64,000 nt of DNA from NCBI RefSeq assembly GCF_002157875.1, contig NZ_CP021376.1, positions 992,001 through 1,056,000 of the forward strand. The letters run 5' to 3'. Below the pieces are notes generated by a model. It searched no databases, was not told the origin of the DNA, and saw only the letters and a program-made list of their open reading frames with translations. This DNA comes from Oceanisphaera avium. Its GTDB lineage: Bacteria > Pseudomonadota > Gammaproteobacteria > Enterobacterales > Aeromonadaceae. This document shows positions 28,479 to 38,492 of this stretch, piece after piece (position 1 is the stretch's first letter; each line of letters starts with the position of its first letter). The position numbers were made by a program, and so were the translations under genes.

Positions 28479-29850
28479 GCGCGTTATCCCAGCTTTGTAG
28501 TTTTCGATAAATTGTCGAAGGACTCACTTCTAGTAACGCCGCTGCACGAGACACATTGCCCTGACAATGACTAATGGCTCTTTCTATGGCTTTACGCTCA
28601 AGTGTGGCTAAGGGGACGATAGGGGCAGGTAAATTATCTTGTACCCACTCCCCCGCTAACTGTTGATTAATGGGCTGATCAAGCGGAGCGGGTAGCATAT
28701 CTAATTCTATCCACTCTCCCTCATGTAGCACGACTGCATTTCGAATGACATTTTGTAATTGGCGTACATTTCCTGGCCAATGATAGGCTTGCAAGCGATC
28801 TTTAGTGGCTTCAGATAAGCCCACAAACGATTTATTTTCTTCACGGGCAGCTTGGCGCACTAAAGCAGTGGCAATGCTAAGCACATCGGCACCCCGCTCG
28901 CGCAGCGGCGGTAAGTGAATAGGAATAACATGCAGCCGATAATAAAGATCTTCTCTAAAGCGCCCTTGCTCTACTTCAACTAGCGGATCGCGATTAGTGG
29001 CGCAAATAATGCGCACATCTACTTGTATTTGTTGTGAGCTACCCACGGGTTGAATTTGTCCGGTTTGCAAAAAGCGCAACAACTTACTTTGCAGCTCTAA
29101 GTCCATTTCACAAATTTCATCCATGAATAAGGTGCCGCCATTGGCGCGGATCACCGCCCCGCCTCTGTCTTGTAAAGCGCCGGTAAAAGCGCCTTTCATA
29201 TGGCCAAACAGCTCACTTTCCATTAAGTCTTTAGGAATAGCTGCACAGTTTAGCGCAATAAAAGGACCATCTGGGCGAGCGCTGCGCTGGTGCAAGGCTT
29301 CGGCACACACTTCTTTGCCGGTGCCACTTTCACCGGTAATAAATACGGTGGCACTGCTAGGAGCAGCATTTTCAATTAAACGATAGACTTTTTGCATCGG
29401 CAAACTGGCACCAATAAAGCCTTGAAAAGGCGCACCGGCAATATCATGGCGATAACTGTCTAGCATTTGATTGAGTTGGCGAAACTTCATGGTGTTATGC
29501 AAGGTGACTTTTAAACGCTCAACTTCAATGGGTTTATTAATAAAGTCGTGCGCGCCTAATCGCATCGCATCCACCGCCACATCCACAGAGCCGTGAGCGG
29601 TGATCACAATGGTAGTAATGTTTAACTTCTCGCGGTGCAGCCATTGTAATATTTCCATGCCCTGCATATCGGGCAGGATCAAGTCGAGCAATAATATATC
29701 AGGTGCATGATGTGATATGTGCTCAATAGCGGCTTGACCGGTGTTAACCACTGTTAGCGATAGCGGTTCATCTTGCAGGTAGGCTTGGTAAAGCGCAGCT
29801 AAAGAGGCTGTATCTTCTACCAGTAAGACATTTAGCCTGTTATCTACCAT
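28471..29850 (-). CDS. luxO: LuxO, sigma-54 quorum-sensing response regulator
   Basis: At low cell density phospho-LuxO activates sigma-54 promoters of Qrr sRNAs. The receiver domain has phospho-acceptor Asp56 (LLLDLILPD), the AAA+ domain has Walker A GESGTGKE (173-180) and the sigma-54 contact loop GAFTGA (220-225), and the C-terminal Fis-type helix-turn-helix ends SPSTIYRKLQSW. Segments such as QGFIGASLPMQKVYR and FITGESGTGKEVCAEA are strongly LuxO-like. The ATG at 29850 is chosen; a GTG 12 bases upstream is possible. The neighbour moaA matches the Vibrio locus. Confidence 0.9.
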   Translation of the reverse strand: MVDNRLNVLLVEDTASLAALYQAYLQDEPLSLTVVNTGQAAIEHISHHAPDILLLDLILPDMQGMEILQWLHREKLNITTIVITAHGSVDVAVDAMRLGAHDFINKPIEVERLKVTLHNTMKFRQLNQMLDSYRHDIAGAPFQGFIGASLPMQKVYRLIENAAPSSATVFITGESGTGKEVCAEALHQRSARPDGPFIALNCAAIPKDLMESELFGHMKGAFTGALQDRGGAVIRANGGTLFMDEICEMDLELQSKLLRFLQTGQIQPVGSSQQIQVDVRIICATNRDPLVEVEQGRFREDLYYRLHVIPIHLPPLRERGADVLSIATALVRQAAREENKSFVGLSEATKDRLQAYHWPGNVRQLQNVIRNAVVLHEGEWIELDMLPAPLDQPINQQLAGEWVQDNLPAPIVPLATLERKAIERAISHCQGNVSRAAALLEVSPSTIYRKLQSWDNAHA

Positions 29851-29952
29851 GTTATTTCTCACTTTTTAACCATATAAGGGCTTTTTCACATCTAGGAGAA
29901 AAAAAGCTTGCAGTAAATTAACCCAATGTTAACATCATACCAACACTGAATG

Positions 29953-30006
29953 TGACTCATTTGTCACCCGTTTTATCTGTTGCAAAGTATGACTCATTTG
30001 TAACCC
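29953..30006 (+). promoter_or_regulatory. Tandem repeats, possible LuxO enhancer sites
   Basis: Two near-identical copies, TGACTCATTTGTCACCC (29953-29969) and TGACTCATTTGTAACCC (29990-30006), lie 37 bases apart. Each contains a TGAC-N6-GT(C/A)A dyad. They lie in the gap between luxO and a probable sigma-54 promoter, where enhancer sites for a sigma-54 activator are expected. Confidence 0.5.
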
Positions 30007-30022
30007 ATGTCATCACTTTTGC
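30007..30022 (+). promoter_or_regulatory. Sigma-54-like promoter
   Basis: TGTCATCACTTTTGCT fits the sigma-54 consensus (TGGCAC, five bases, TTGCW) apart from GT in place of GG and a minor -24 change. It is correctly placed between the tandem repeats and the candidate sRNA. Confidence 0.4.
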
Positions 30023-30032
30023 TATCTGTGGT

Positions 30033-30159
30033 GATGAGATAAAGACGTTAAGTTCAGTTTGCTACTGTGTATGTTTTTCCTGTTAGTGTGTTGGTAACGA
30101 CAACTGTTTAGCCTTGTGGCTGCTGCATAACCAGAGGATCCGTGCCTCTGGTTTTTTTT
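30033..30159 (+). ncRNA. Candidate Qrr-type quorum-regulatory sRNA
   Basis: About 125 bases transcribed divergently from luxO, with no reading frame and a strong terminator (AACCAGAGG / CCTCTGGTT then T8) at 30129-30159. The position copies that of qrr1 next to luxO in vibrios. A sigma-54-like site lies at the right distance upstream. It shares only a short TGTTAGTG piece with the Vibrio Qrr core that I remember, so this is inference from layout more than from sequence. Confidence 0.5.
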
Positions 30160-30186
30160 ATTTAATACTCACACTTTAAGACCCGC

Positions 30187-30945
30187 CTAGGCAGGACTGT
30201 CTATATCAATAAATTCTACGCTCATATTATGGGTGCGCGCCAGCCACTCACCTAAGGCTTTTACGCCGTAACGCTCGGTGGCGTGATGACCTGCGGCAAA
30301 AAAATGCAGCCCGCACTCTCTGGCTACATGCACCGTTTGCTCAGATATTTCACCGCTGATAAAAGCATCTAATCCCAAGTCTGCTGCAAGATTGATATAG
30401 CCTTGCCCGCCTCCGGTACAAAGCCCCACTCTGCGAATAAGCGCAGGGCCGCTCTCACATACTGTTACTATCTTACTGCCTAGGTGATGGGCTAGCTGCT
30501 CTGTTAATTGTTGGGCCGTGAGCGGTTGTGCTAACTCACCCCACATCGGAATTGACTGCGCATTGCCAAGCTCCATGGCCTGTAATTGGCTTAGGCCAAG
30601 CATAGCGCCAAGTTGAGCGTTATTCCCAATAGTCGGGGCAATATCCAGCGGCAGATGATAAGCATAAAGATTAATGTCATGACTTAGCAGTGCTTTTAGT
30701 CGACGCCGCTTCATCCCCACCACCACTTCTGACTCGCCCTTCCAAAAGTAGCCGTGATGAACCAAGATGGCATCGGCGTTAGCAGCGATGGCTTTATCGA
30801 TTAAGGCTTGGCTGGCGGTGACGCCTGTGATCACCTTACGTACCTGTGCTCGGCCTTCCACTTGTAAGCCATTAGGACAATAGTCTTTAATAGCATGAGA
30901 GTTAAGCAAGGTATTAAGCTGCTGTTCAAGTTCTAAGTTATTCAT
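30187..30945 (-). CDS. ybgI: Nif3/YbgI-family dinuclear-metal protein
   Basis: A conserved cytoplasmic protein of the Nif3-like family (GTP cyclohydrolase I type 2 homologue) with a two-metal centre. Metal-binding segments are ILVHHGYFWKGE near residue 62 and FFAAGHHATERYGVKAL near 215. Length 252 aa matches E. coli YbgI. Its true cellular reaction is not firmly known. It is alone on the minus strand. Confidence 0.9.
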   Translation of the reverse strand: MNNLELEQQLNTLLNSHAIKDYCPNGLQVEGRAQVRKVITGVTASQALIDKAIAANADAILVHHGYFWKGESEVVVGMKRRRLKALLSHDINLYAYHLPLDIAPTIGNNAQLGAMLGLSQLQAMELGNAQSIPMWGELAQPLTAQQLTEQLAHHLGSKIVTVCESGPALIRRVGLCTGGGQGYINLAADLGLDAFISGEISEQTVHVARECGLHFFAAGHHATERYGVKALGEWLARTHNMSVEFIDIDSPA

Positions 30946-31030
30946 AATGCCCCTCTAAACATTGGCACAGAGCGCTAATAGCGCCTTAATATCGCCATAA
31001 TAAATCATCTAATATTGCAGGTCTTGTTTG

Positions 31031-31837
31031 ATGAACACCGCTTTAGCTTCAGTATTGTCACAGCTTAACGATCCTATGGTTCGTGATTTAGCTTGGGCCT
31101 TAGCCAGCTCCAACTTAATTAGCACCTGTGCACTGGCACCCAGCCAACCTTGGTATGACACCTTATTACTAGACTACCAGCCCCGCTTACAGGCGCTCGA
31201 TAAAGCGCCTCACCTGCTACACCAACACTGTGCGCAGCCCACTAGACTGGGTTTTTATTTTGAAGCGCTGTGGCATTTTTTCTTAATCGACAGTCCGCGC
31301 TTTCAAGTGCTGGCCCATAATTGGCAACAAATTTTTGCCGGCACCACCGTAGGCGCTTTTGATTTTTTAGTATGGGATCGTCAATCACAGCGCATTGAGC
31401 ATTGGGAATTAGCGGTTAAATTTTATTTAATAAGCCAGCCACAACAGCCCTTTGATCATGCTTTTGGTCTTAACACGCGCGACAAGCTGCGTCGTAAATA
31501 CCATCACATGCTTGAGCAGCAACTGCAACTAAGCCAACATCCCCAAGTTGCGCTACGTCTTGAGCAACAACAGCTTATGCCAAGTCAGCAGCGACTCATT
31601 TTAAAAGGCCGGTTATATTACCCCCTTAATTGTCACCAGTTTATTTCGCCTGATAGCGAGCGCGGCAGTTGGGGCACCTCTCCACCGGCTGCGCATTTTA
31701 TCGCGCAACAAAAATTGGGCTGGCTCACCGGCCATCGCCCTAGCGAGCAAGTCGCCCCCCGACAAAATTACTGTGACAGTCACGGCCAGTGGTATATGCA
31801 AGTAGACGCCGCATGGTTAACAAGTACGCAGTCTTAA
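31031..31837 (+). CDS. DUF1853 family protein
   Basis: A 269-aa protein of the DUF1853 family. The N-terminal part has the recurring [13 protein letters not shown] and GAFDFLVWD, followed by [12 protein letters not shown]. Together these look like a PD-(D/E)xK nuclease-like core (E...D...ExK), but activity is unproven. I set the start at the ATG at 31031; a TTG lies immediately before it. It is divergent from ybgI. Confidence 0.75.
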   Translation: MNTALASVLSQLNDPMVRDLAWALASSNLISTCALAPSQPWYDTLLLDYQPRLQALDKAPHLLHQHCAQPTRLGFYFEALWHFFLIDSPRFQVLAHNWQQIFAGTTVGAFDFLVWDRQSQRIEHWELAVKFYLISQPQQPFDHAFGLNTRDKLRRKYHHMLEQQLQLSQHPQVALRLEQQQLMPSQQRLILKGRLYYPLNCHQFISPDSERGSWGTSPPAAHFIAQQKLGWLTGHRPSEQVAPRQNYCDSHGQWYMQVDAAWLTSTQS

Positions 31838-32024
31838 TGACTATTTCTTACGCTTATTCCGTCTTACACTCATCCGGTGCTTGACATGGCAAGCAGCTTT
31901 AGTATTGCGCTGCTTTTATCGACAAAAACAGCATAAAAATACGGCTAAAAATACTTATTTAAGTTTATTATCTTTAGGTCGATACTATCAGGGAAATTAT
32001 CGAATAAGCGACAGGCCTGCAGAT

Positions 32025-33578
32025 ATGAATAGACGAAATCAGCACGTAATTGATGAAGAAGTGACTTATCCAAGCTCAGAGCAATTAGTCTCTACCACGG
32101 ATCTGCGCGGTGTGATCACCTATGCCAATGATATTTTTTGTCGTGTCGCCGGTTTTCTACCTGAAGAAATGATCGGTAAAAATCATAATTTGATCCGCCA
32201 TCCTGATATGCCAAAAGCGGCTTTTCGCGATTTATGGCGGCATGCAAAAGCCGGACGGCCGTGGCGAGGCGCGGTAAAAAATCGCTGCAAAGACGGTCGC
32301 TACTACTGGGTAGATGCCTATGTCACACCTATTTATGTAGAGGGTAAAATTACCGGTTACCAGTCGGTACGCACCCAACTTGATAGCCAGACGCGTGCTG
32401 TGGCAAGTCGCGCTTATCGCCAGCTGCTTAAACAAGAAAAACTAAAACACACGCCCTCACCCTTAGTCGCTAAGGTAAAATCAGCGCTGCCTTTAGTCGG
32501 TTTTATGGGTTTATTAGCCCTGATTGGCTGGCTAGCGGGCTTGATCACCTTGGGTATCTCCTTATTACCCTTAGCCTGGTTATTAGTTAGTTATCGCCAA
32601 AGCTGGCTCGGTTCACGGCAGTTTTTTACTAGCTTGAGCCAAGAGTATGACAGCATTTCTCGGGCTGTTTATTCAGGCAGCGCGCCCCATGCCATTGCTG
32701 ATTACCATTTAAAAATGTGGCAAGCGCGCAATCGTACTATTTTAGGGCGAGTAGATGATGCCACCGAATCGCTAAAAGAGTTGGCTCATTCAATGATGCA
32801 GTCTATGTCGAGCGCGCGGCGCGAATTAAGCCAACAAGATAGCGATACTCAACAAATTGCCGCAGCAATTAATGAAATGTCAGCCACCGCCAATGACATT
32901 ACTCACAGCACCCAACAAGCCAGCACCAATGCCAGTGAAGCGCAACAACAGTGCTTAGCCGCGCAAATGCAACTAGAGCAAACTCGCGAGCAAATTGTAA
33001 GCTTAGCCAATGAAGCTAAAGAAGCGGTCGCGGCCACCTTAGCGTTAACCGATGAGTCTAAGCGCATTGGTAGCTTAATGAACGAGATCCAAGGTATTGC
33101 CGATCAAACTAATTTATTGGCGCTGAATGCGGCTATTGAGGCGGCGCGCGCCGGTGAACATGGCCGGGGCTTTGCTGTAGTAGCTGAAGAAGTACGCGCC
33201 TTATCGACCCGCACCCATGGGGCTAGCGAGCAAATACAAACCAGTATTAATCATATTCAGCACACCTTGGAACAATGGCATAGCATGATGGACAACAATA
33301 GAGGGCGCAGCCAAGAATGCGTGCAGGCGGCAGCAGCCGGCAGCGACAGCTTAAACCGAGTAGTGACAGAAATTAATCATATTGTGTCGATGACGGTAGA
33401 AATATCCTCAGCCGCGGCGCAACAACAGCAAGTAGCCGAAGAAATTAGCCATAATGTGCATGATATTTCTACCCGATCTTCCGCTAACCTAAGCACGATT
33501 AGCCAAATGGAAGACTCAAGTAAACAACTGTTAGCTCGCTCTCAAGGACTCAATGATCTTACTCGTACTTTTTCCTAA
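32025..33578 (+). CDS. Aer-like methyl-accepting chemotaxis protein with PAS domain
   Basis: A chemoreceptor probably sensing redox or oxygen. The PAS domain lies at residues about 15-115 ([22 protein letters not shown], then NLIRHPDMP, a motif typical of Aer). A hydrophobic hairpin at about 150-190 anchors it to the membrane. The signalling domain includes the tip [20 protein letters not shown] near residues 364-383. No periplasmic sensor domain is present. The ATG at 32025 is chosen; the frame is open 144 bases further up but the extra residues are not Aer-like. Confidence 0.88.
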   Translation: MNRRNQHVIDEEVTYPSSEQLVSTTDLRGVITYANDIFCRVAGFLPEEMIGKNHNLIRHPDMPKAAFRDLWRHAKAGRPWRGAVKNRCKDGRYYWVDAYVTPIYVEGKITGYQSVRTQLDSQTRAVASRAYRQLLKQEKLKHTPSPLVAKVKSALPLVGFMGLLALIGWLAGLITLGISLLPLAWLLVSYRQSWLGSRQFFTSLSQEYDSISRAVYSGSAPHAIADYHLKMWQARNRTILGRVDDATESLKELAHSMMQSMSSARRELSQQDSDTQQIAAAINEMSATANDITHSTQQASTNASEAQQQCLAAQMQLEQTREQIVSLANEAKEAVAATLALTDESKRIGSLMNEIQGIADQTNLLALNAAIEAARAGEHGRGFAVVAEEVRALSTRTHGASEQIQTSINHIQHTLEQWHSMMDNNRGRSQECVQAAAAGSDSLNRVVTEINHIVSMTVEISSAAAQQQQVAEEISHNVHDISTRSSANLSTISQMEDSSKQLLARSQGLNDLTRTFS

Positions 33579-33581
33579 ACC

Positions 33582-33944
33582 ATGAGCCTTAATAGCTCAC
33601 AAGCCGAGCGCCAAATTTTAGCAGTATTAGCGCACGTGCCTGCTGGAAAGGTGGTCAGCTATGGCCAGCTTGCCGACTTAGCTGGCTTACCCAGACGGGC
33701 CCGATTGGCAGGGAGAGTGCTGCGCACCGCGGACACTCGCCATTTGCCTTGGCATAGAGTGGTGGCGGCAAGCGGACAATTAAGCTTGGTTAAAGGCAGT
33801 GCGCCGTGGTTGGAGCAGCGCCAGCGTTTACTCAGTGAAGGCGTGCGCTTTAAAGGCAATCCACTTAGCGGTAATACGGTAATCATGGCGCAGTACCAGT
33901 GGCAGCCCGACTTGGCTCAGCTGTTAATACTATTGGATTATTAA
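33582..33944 (+). CDS. Alkyltransferase-like protein (Atl/YbaZ type)
   Basis: Shares the DNA-binding domain of O6-methylguanine methyltransferases. The motif is PWHRVVAASG, with Trp in place of the catalytic Cys of PCHRV. It should therefore bind alkylated guanine and flag it for nucleotide-excision repair instead of removing the alkyl group. The LAGRVLRTA helix and the N-terminal PAGKVVSYGQLA block are typical. It starts 3 bases after the chemoreceptor gene. Confidence 0.88.
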   Translation: MSLNSSQAERQILAVLAHVPAGKVVSYGQLADLAGLPRRARLAGRVLRTADTRHLPWHRVVAASGQLSLVKGSAPWLEQRQRLLSEGVRFKGNPLSGNTVIMAQYQWQPDLAQLLILLDY

Positions 33945-33947
33945 AGC

Positions 33948-36293
33948 TTAAAATAAGCCCAATTGCTGGCCACTCATATCGCTAAACTGCAGGCCAATAA
34001 AGGGTAAAATGGCCTCAGCAATGGGTTGCAGTTGGCGATCCACATAATGCTGATAATCAATGGCGGAGCTAAGGTACTCTTGTGGCTCTGGACCATTGAT
34101 GGTCATTAAATAACGAATTTTCCCTTTACGTTGATAACGCAGCGCCTTACCTAAGCGCGCATTATGTTCATCCGCTTTTCGGGCTGCTCGCACTTGGGGT
34201 GGCTGAGATTTCACATATTGGGCTAGCGGTCGGCGCAACCGCTTTTCATATACCAGCTCATTATCGAGCTCACCGGCTAAGGTCGCGTTTAGGGTGTGGC
34301 GTATAAAATCACTGGGGTCGTGATCATGAAACACTAAGCGATAAAGCTCAGTTTGAAAGCGCTTAGCCAGAGGCGTCCAATCTGAGCGCACACTTTCTAA
34401 GCCCTTAAACACCAGCGTATCAAGGCCCTGCTCACGCTTTAATCCGGCATAGCGCTTTTTAGAGCCTTGCTCTTGATTACGAATAGTAGGCATTAAAAAT
34501 CGGGAAAAATAACATTCAAATTGCAGCTCTAACTTACTCTCAAGCTGTAATTCATCGGCAAGCTTTTGCTGCCAGCGGTGGGTCACCAGCTCGGCTAAAC
34601 GCCGCCCTTCTGCGCTGGCCGATTGTTCATTATGCTCGCCACTGAGCAGCACAAATATAGAGTCGGTATCGCCATAGATCACTTGCTGGTGCTCACTGAT
34701 CCAGCGCGCACTTTGTTGCATAATGTCATGACCGCGCAAGGTAATAGATGACGCTAAGCGCGTATCATAAAAGCGACAGCCGCCTGAGCCTAATACGCCA
34801 TAAAAAGAATTCATTAAAATCTTTATTGCTTGGGAGCGCGGCGCATCTTGTTCACGCTTTGCTTGGTCTCGCTCATGCCATAACTGCTCAATAATGGCGG
34901 GCAAAAAATGCTGATGGCGAGAAAATTGTGCGCCTCTATATCCAGGGATAGCGTCCGGCTCGTGCGCACCCACAATTAAGCCCAAGGGATCAATATGAAA
35001 CGTGCGAATAATAGCGGGATATAAGCTTTTAAAATCCAGCACTAACACATGGCGATACAGCCCCGATTGGGAGTCCATCACATAGCCGCCTGGGCTGGCA
35101 AGTCCGCCACCAGCGGGCAAATTAGGGGCCACATAACCGGCGCGGTGTAAATGAGGCAAATAAACTTGAGTAAAGGCGGCCACCGAGCCACCTATTCGGT
35201 CTAACTCTAAGCCGGTTAATTGACTGCGCAGACGTAAAAAATCCAGTAATCGAGTGTGTACAAAAATATCCCACACCAAACGACAATCTTCTAAATTATA
35301 GGCCGCCAGTTTTGGCTTGTTATGATAAAAATCGCGGATAATGGTGGCTAGGCGATGTTCAACATCTTCTGTTTGTTTACCACGATGTAATAATTGCTGC
35401 GCCACGTTTTCTAAACTAAAACTGGCAAACTGATAACAAGCGGTTTTAAGGGCGTCTATACCATCAATCACCACCCTTCCTGCCAAGCTAATAAAAGATT
35501 GACCGCTGTATTTAGACTCTCGCAACAACATGGCTTGCCCGCCACGGCCAATACGCAAGCTTAGCCCATGTAAGTCGGCGCGCTTTTGTAATACCCTAAA
35601 ATCAAAGCCCACCACATTCCAACCAATAATGATGTCGGGATCGTAGTCGTTGAGCGTATTAACAAAGGCCCTTAATAGCGCTTTTTCATCGGCTTGCCAG
35701 CGAATATCCATATTAGCGGGCTCAGGCGTGCCTATCATCAACACACAGGCTAAGTGTTGGCCATACAAGCCAATAGAGTACAACTCCCCTTGGCCCGAGC
35801 ATTCAATATCAAGAGAGAGCACCTTAAATTGAGGGCTGTAATCACTGGCTTTTAAGCGAACGTCAGTAAGAGTAGTGACGCCCGCGCGGGTACTTGGCTT
35901 ACCAATAAACGCCACGGCACCACGAATAAAGCGATTTAATAAAAAGCGCTCCTGTAAGCGGATATCATCTTCAAATACGCTGACGCCGACTTGGCGCAAC
36001 AGCTGCGCCGCATGTTGCTGGCTATTAATAGTAGGAAAATACACCACGGCAACCGGTTCATGGCTAAAGGTATGCAAGCCAGGCTCAGCCCAGTCATAAG
36101 TAAGGGCTGCTTGGTGTAAGGTTTGGCACACTTGCTCTTTTTGACTAATAGGCACCATCAATAAGGTACGCTCGCCGCTCACTACAAGGCGTACCGGGCC
36201 TTGGTCAGTACTCAACCAATAGATAATTTCACAACCTTGATGGCGATCGCGACTGTGGCGGGTGAGTAAAAAGCCCTGATGCAGCGTATTCAT
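33948..36293 (-). CDS. polB: DNA polymerase II
   Basis: A family-B polymerase used in replication restart and lesion bypass, usually SOS-controlled. The exonuclease has LSLDIECSG (Asp162, Glu164) and IIIGWNVVGFDF. Polymerase motif A is DFKSLYPAIIRTF and motif C is YGDTDSIFV. Length 781 aa matches the E. coli enzyme (783). It is convergent with the Atl gene. I did not find a clear LexA box upstream. Confidence 0.97.
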   Translation of the reverse strand: MNTLHQGFLLTRHSRDRHQGCEIIYWLSTDQGPVRLVVSGERTLLMVPISQKEQVCQTLHQAALTYDWAEPGLHTFSHEPVAVVYFPTINSQQHAAQLLRQVGVSVFEDDIRLQERFLLNRFIRGAVAFIGKPSTRAGVTTLTDVRLKASDYSPQFKVLSLDIECSGQGELYSIGLYGQHLACVLMIGTPEPANMDIRWQADEKALLRAFVNTLNDYDPDIIIGWNVVGFDFRVLQKRADLHGLSLRIGRGGQAMLLRESKYSGQSFISLAGRVVIDGIDALKTACYQFASFSLENVAQQLLHRGKQTEDVEHRLATIIRDFYHNKPKLAAYNLEDCRLVWDIFVHTRLLDFLRLRSQLTGLELDRIGGSVAAFTQVYLPHLHRAGYVAPNLPAGGGLASPGGYVMDSQSGLYRHVLVLDFKSLYPAIIRTFHIDPLGLIVGAHEPDAIPGYRGAQFSRHQHFLPAIIEQLWHERDQAKREQDAPRSQAIKILMNSFYGVLGSGGCRFYDTRLASSITLRGHDIMQQSARWISEHQQVIYGDTDSIFVLLSGEHNEQSASAEGRRLAELVTHRWQQKLADELQLESKLELQFECYFSRFLMPTIRNQEQGSKKRYAGLKREQGLDTLVFKGLESVRSDWTPLAKRFQTELYRLVFHDHDPSDFIRHTLNATLAGELDNELVYEKRLRRPLAQYVKSQPPQVRAARKADEHNARLGKALRYQRKGKIRYLMTINGPEPQEYLSSAIDYQHYVDRQLQPIAEAILPFIGLQFSDMSGQQLGLF

Positions 36294-36383
36294 AATGACC
36301 TTGTAGCACTTTATATGGGTGAGCGAGTGAAGCAGTTAACACGAACAAGGGATTATAGCGAGTAGGCTTAAATAATGGCGAGC

Positions 36384-36415
36384 CAAAAAATTCAGCCCCG
36401 ATAAACGGGGCTGAA
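36384..36415 (-). terminator. Intrinsic terminator after bamC
   Basis: On the minus strand, TTCAGCCCCG / CGGGGCTGAA followed by TTTTTT, just past the bamC stop. Confidence 0.85.
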
Positions 36416-36436
36416 TAGCAATATTAACAAACAGGC

Positions 36437-37435
36437 TTAGCGCAATAAATCGGTACGCTCAAACGCCGGCACCAAGGTATCGGCAAATTGTCGTAAAATA
36501 GCCGCGGATACCGGCACCTTATCTTTATCGCTTAGCGTAATGCTGCTTTGCTCACCTAAATCTCCTAGCTGCACTCGGTACTTTTGCTCAGGTATGGTGA
36601 GCGCTGGCAGGCTTAAGTCTTGCCATTTACCTTTTCTTAAGCCATCAAACTCCACATCCACATAGCCTAGTGCTTGTTGGCGGTTAGTAAGACTAAAGCC
36701 CAACTGAGGCAATAGGGTCACCAAGCGCTTCCAGCTGCGATCATATCCCTCTGCCACTAATAAGCGACTTTGGGCGGCTTGCAGCTCCACCTGAATAGGA
36801 CTTTTATCTAGCAGGTTTTGTTGCTGCGTTAGCTTGCCTTGGTAATACAAAGAAAAGGCATTAAGCATGGCGGCTTCATCTTTTTGCTTGGTTTGCGCCA
36901 ATACCTTGCCCGAATCCGCCAAGCTCACTTCCAAAGACACAGCGCGGCGCACTTCATCTGGCGTTAGCTGCCAATTAAAGCGCTGCTTTGGATTACTAAT
37001 GGGGCTGCCATTACTGCTCCAACCGCTTGTCGACTCATGAGCATCGGCTTTTTTATCACTAAAAAAATCCGCCAAGGCTTGGTTTAACTCTTGTTGGAGT
37101 GGCTGATCTAGGCGCTGTTGATAAAACCACAATCCACTGGCGTTATCCATTATTTGCGAGCCGCGCACTAAGGGTAATACTTGAGTTGGCGGGCGTACAT
37201 CGACCGCCTTGCCCGTGACGCCACTTGGCTTAATTTTAGGGATAATGTAGTCGTTATTAAAATTAGGCGCTTCTAAGCCCGCAGGGATCAACAAAGGCGC
37301 GGTTCTTAGGCTGGCATCTTCATAGTCAAAGCTACGGTTTGCTTGAGCTCGTTTTTCTGGACTGCTACAGGCAGCCAGCACACTAACGGCCAACACACTG
37401 ATAATTAGGTTTTTGCTATTCAAATGTTTATCCAC
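36437..37435 (-). CDS. bamC: Outer membrane assembly lipoprotein BamC
   Basis: A lipoprotein of the BAM complex that inserts beta-barrel proteins in the outer membrane. A signal peptide ends in the lipobox VLAAC. It is followed by the flexible region FDYEDASLRTAPLLIPAGLEAP, highly characteristic of BamC because it binds BamD, and then two helix-grip domains. Length 332 aa fits. The start codon is GTG. In many relatives dapA precedes it in one operon; here dapA is absent and only 396 bases separate bamC from bcp. Confidence 0.9.
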   Translation of the reverse strand: MDKHLNSKNLIISVLAVSVLAACSSPEKRAQANRSFDYEDASLRTAPLLIPAGLEAPNFNNDYIIPKIKPSGVTGKAVDVRPPTQVLPLVRGSQIMDNASGLWFYQQRLDQPLQQELNQALADFFSDKKADAHESTSGWSSNGSPISNPKQRFNWQLTPDEVRRAVSLEVSLADSGKVLAQTKQKDEAAMLNAFSLYYQGKLTQQQNLLDKSPIQVELQAAQSRLLVAEGYDRSWKRLVTLLPQLGFSLTNRQQALGYVDVEFDGLRKGKWQDLSLPALTIPEQKYRVQLGDLGEQSSITLSDKDKVPVSAAILRQFADTLVPAFERTDLLR

Positions 37436-37831
37436 GCCCGATTAACTCCGCTTTAATTAACGCTTACTTTTTTGAGGAAAGCTCTGATAGAAAATAAGCT
37501 AAGACTCAGCACCAAAAAGGCAAACGCGGCTATTAAGATACTCACACTTTACTTAAAATTAGTGAACTGTGGCCAGCTTACTGAATACTCGAGCTACTGA
37601 CTATGAAAAAGATACCGCAAAAGCATGCACCTGTGTTGAGCCTCAGCCAAGAAATGCGCATCAGCACAGTGTATTCACCTTTTTTAAAAATTAGATTTAA
37701 GCTGCTGAGCGGCCTAAAAATATTGCCAAATACTAGTGTTGGCGTGGGGTGAATACAAGCTGCCTGTGGCGAGGTACGCAATCTATGCTAGAGTCGGTGC
37801 TTCCATTTATTTGCTGAAACAGGCTTTAAAT
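37436..37831. other. Gap between bamC and bcp, no gene seen
   Basis: 396 bases between divergent genes. I see no convincing coding frame on either strand and no trace of dapA, which lies here in many gammaproteobacteria. It presumably holds the two promoters. Confidence 0.5.
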
Positions 37832-38299
37832 ATGAATTACTTATCTGCTGGCAGCCCAGCCCCCGCCTTTACGCTTAACGACCAAAATGGTCAGGCCGTG
37901 AGCTTAAGCGATTTTAATGGTAAAAAAGTATTGGTTTATTTTTATCCTAAAGCCATGACACCAGGCTGTAAGGTACAAGCTTGTAGCCTGCGCGATAGCC
38001 AAGCTGAGCTGACTGCAAACAACGTAGTGGTATTGGGAATTAGCCCAGATCCTGTCGCTCGTTTAAAGAAATTTGAAGAAAAGGACGAGCTTAACTTTAC
38101 GCTGCTCTCTGATGAAGACCACGCTATTGCCGACGCCTTTGGTGTATGGGGCCTAAAGAAATTTATGGGCAAAGAATATGAGGGCATTCACCGCATTAGC
38201 TTTTTAGTTGATGAGTCAGGGACGGTTGAGCAGGTGTTCGACAAGTTCAAAACCAAAGATCACCATCAGGTGGTATTGGATTATTTAGCTAAAAAGTAA
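37832..38299 (+). CDS. bcp: Thiol peroxidase Bcp (thioredoxin-dependent)
   Basis: An atypical 2-Cys peroxiredoxin that reduces peroxides using thioredoxin. The active region is VYFYPKAMTPGCKVQACSLRD, with the peroxidatic Cys in PGCKVQAC and the resolving Cys five residues later, as in E. coli Bcp. Length 155 aa matches. The ATG at 37832 is chosen since it begins the conserved MNYLSAGSPAPAF; earlier in-frame starts add unrelated residues. Confidence 0.93.
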   Translation: MNYLSAGSPAPAFTLNDQNGQAVSLSDFNGKKVLVYFYPKAMTPGCKVQACSLRDSQAELTANNVVVLGISPDPVARLKKFEEKDELNFTLLSDEDHAIADAFGVWGLKKFMGKEYEGIHRISFLVDESGTVEQVFDKFKTKDHHQVVLDYLAKK

Positions 38300-38492
38300 G
38301 CGCTTAGCTCAAACTCGCGATTAAAAACTGTCTCGCCACGGAATACACGGAAACACACAGCAAAATGAAAACCCGTTAATAAGCACTTTTATCGGTCGTA
38401 GTAGGATCTTACAAATAAAAATACTTAACGTTTTTAATAGGGTGCTGAGTCGGTGTTGTGCCGTGTATTGCGTGGCAAAAGTAGCTTTCTTA

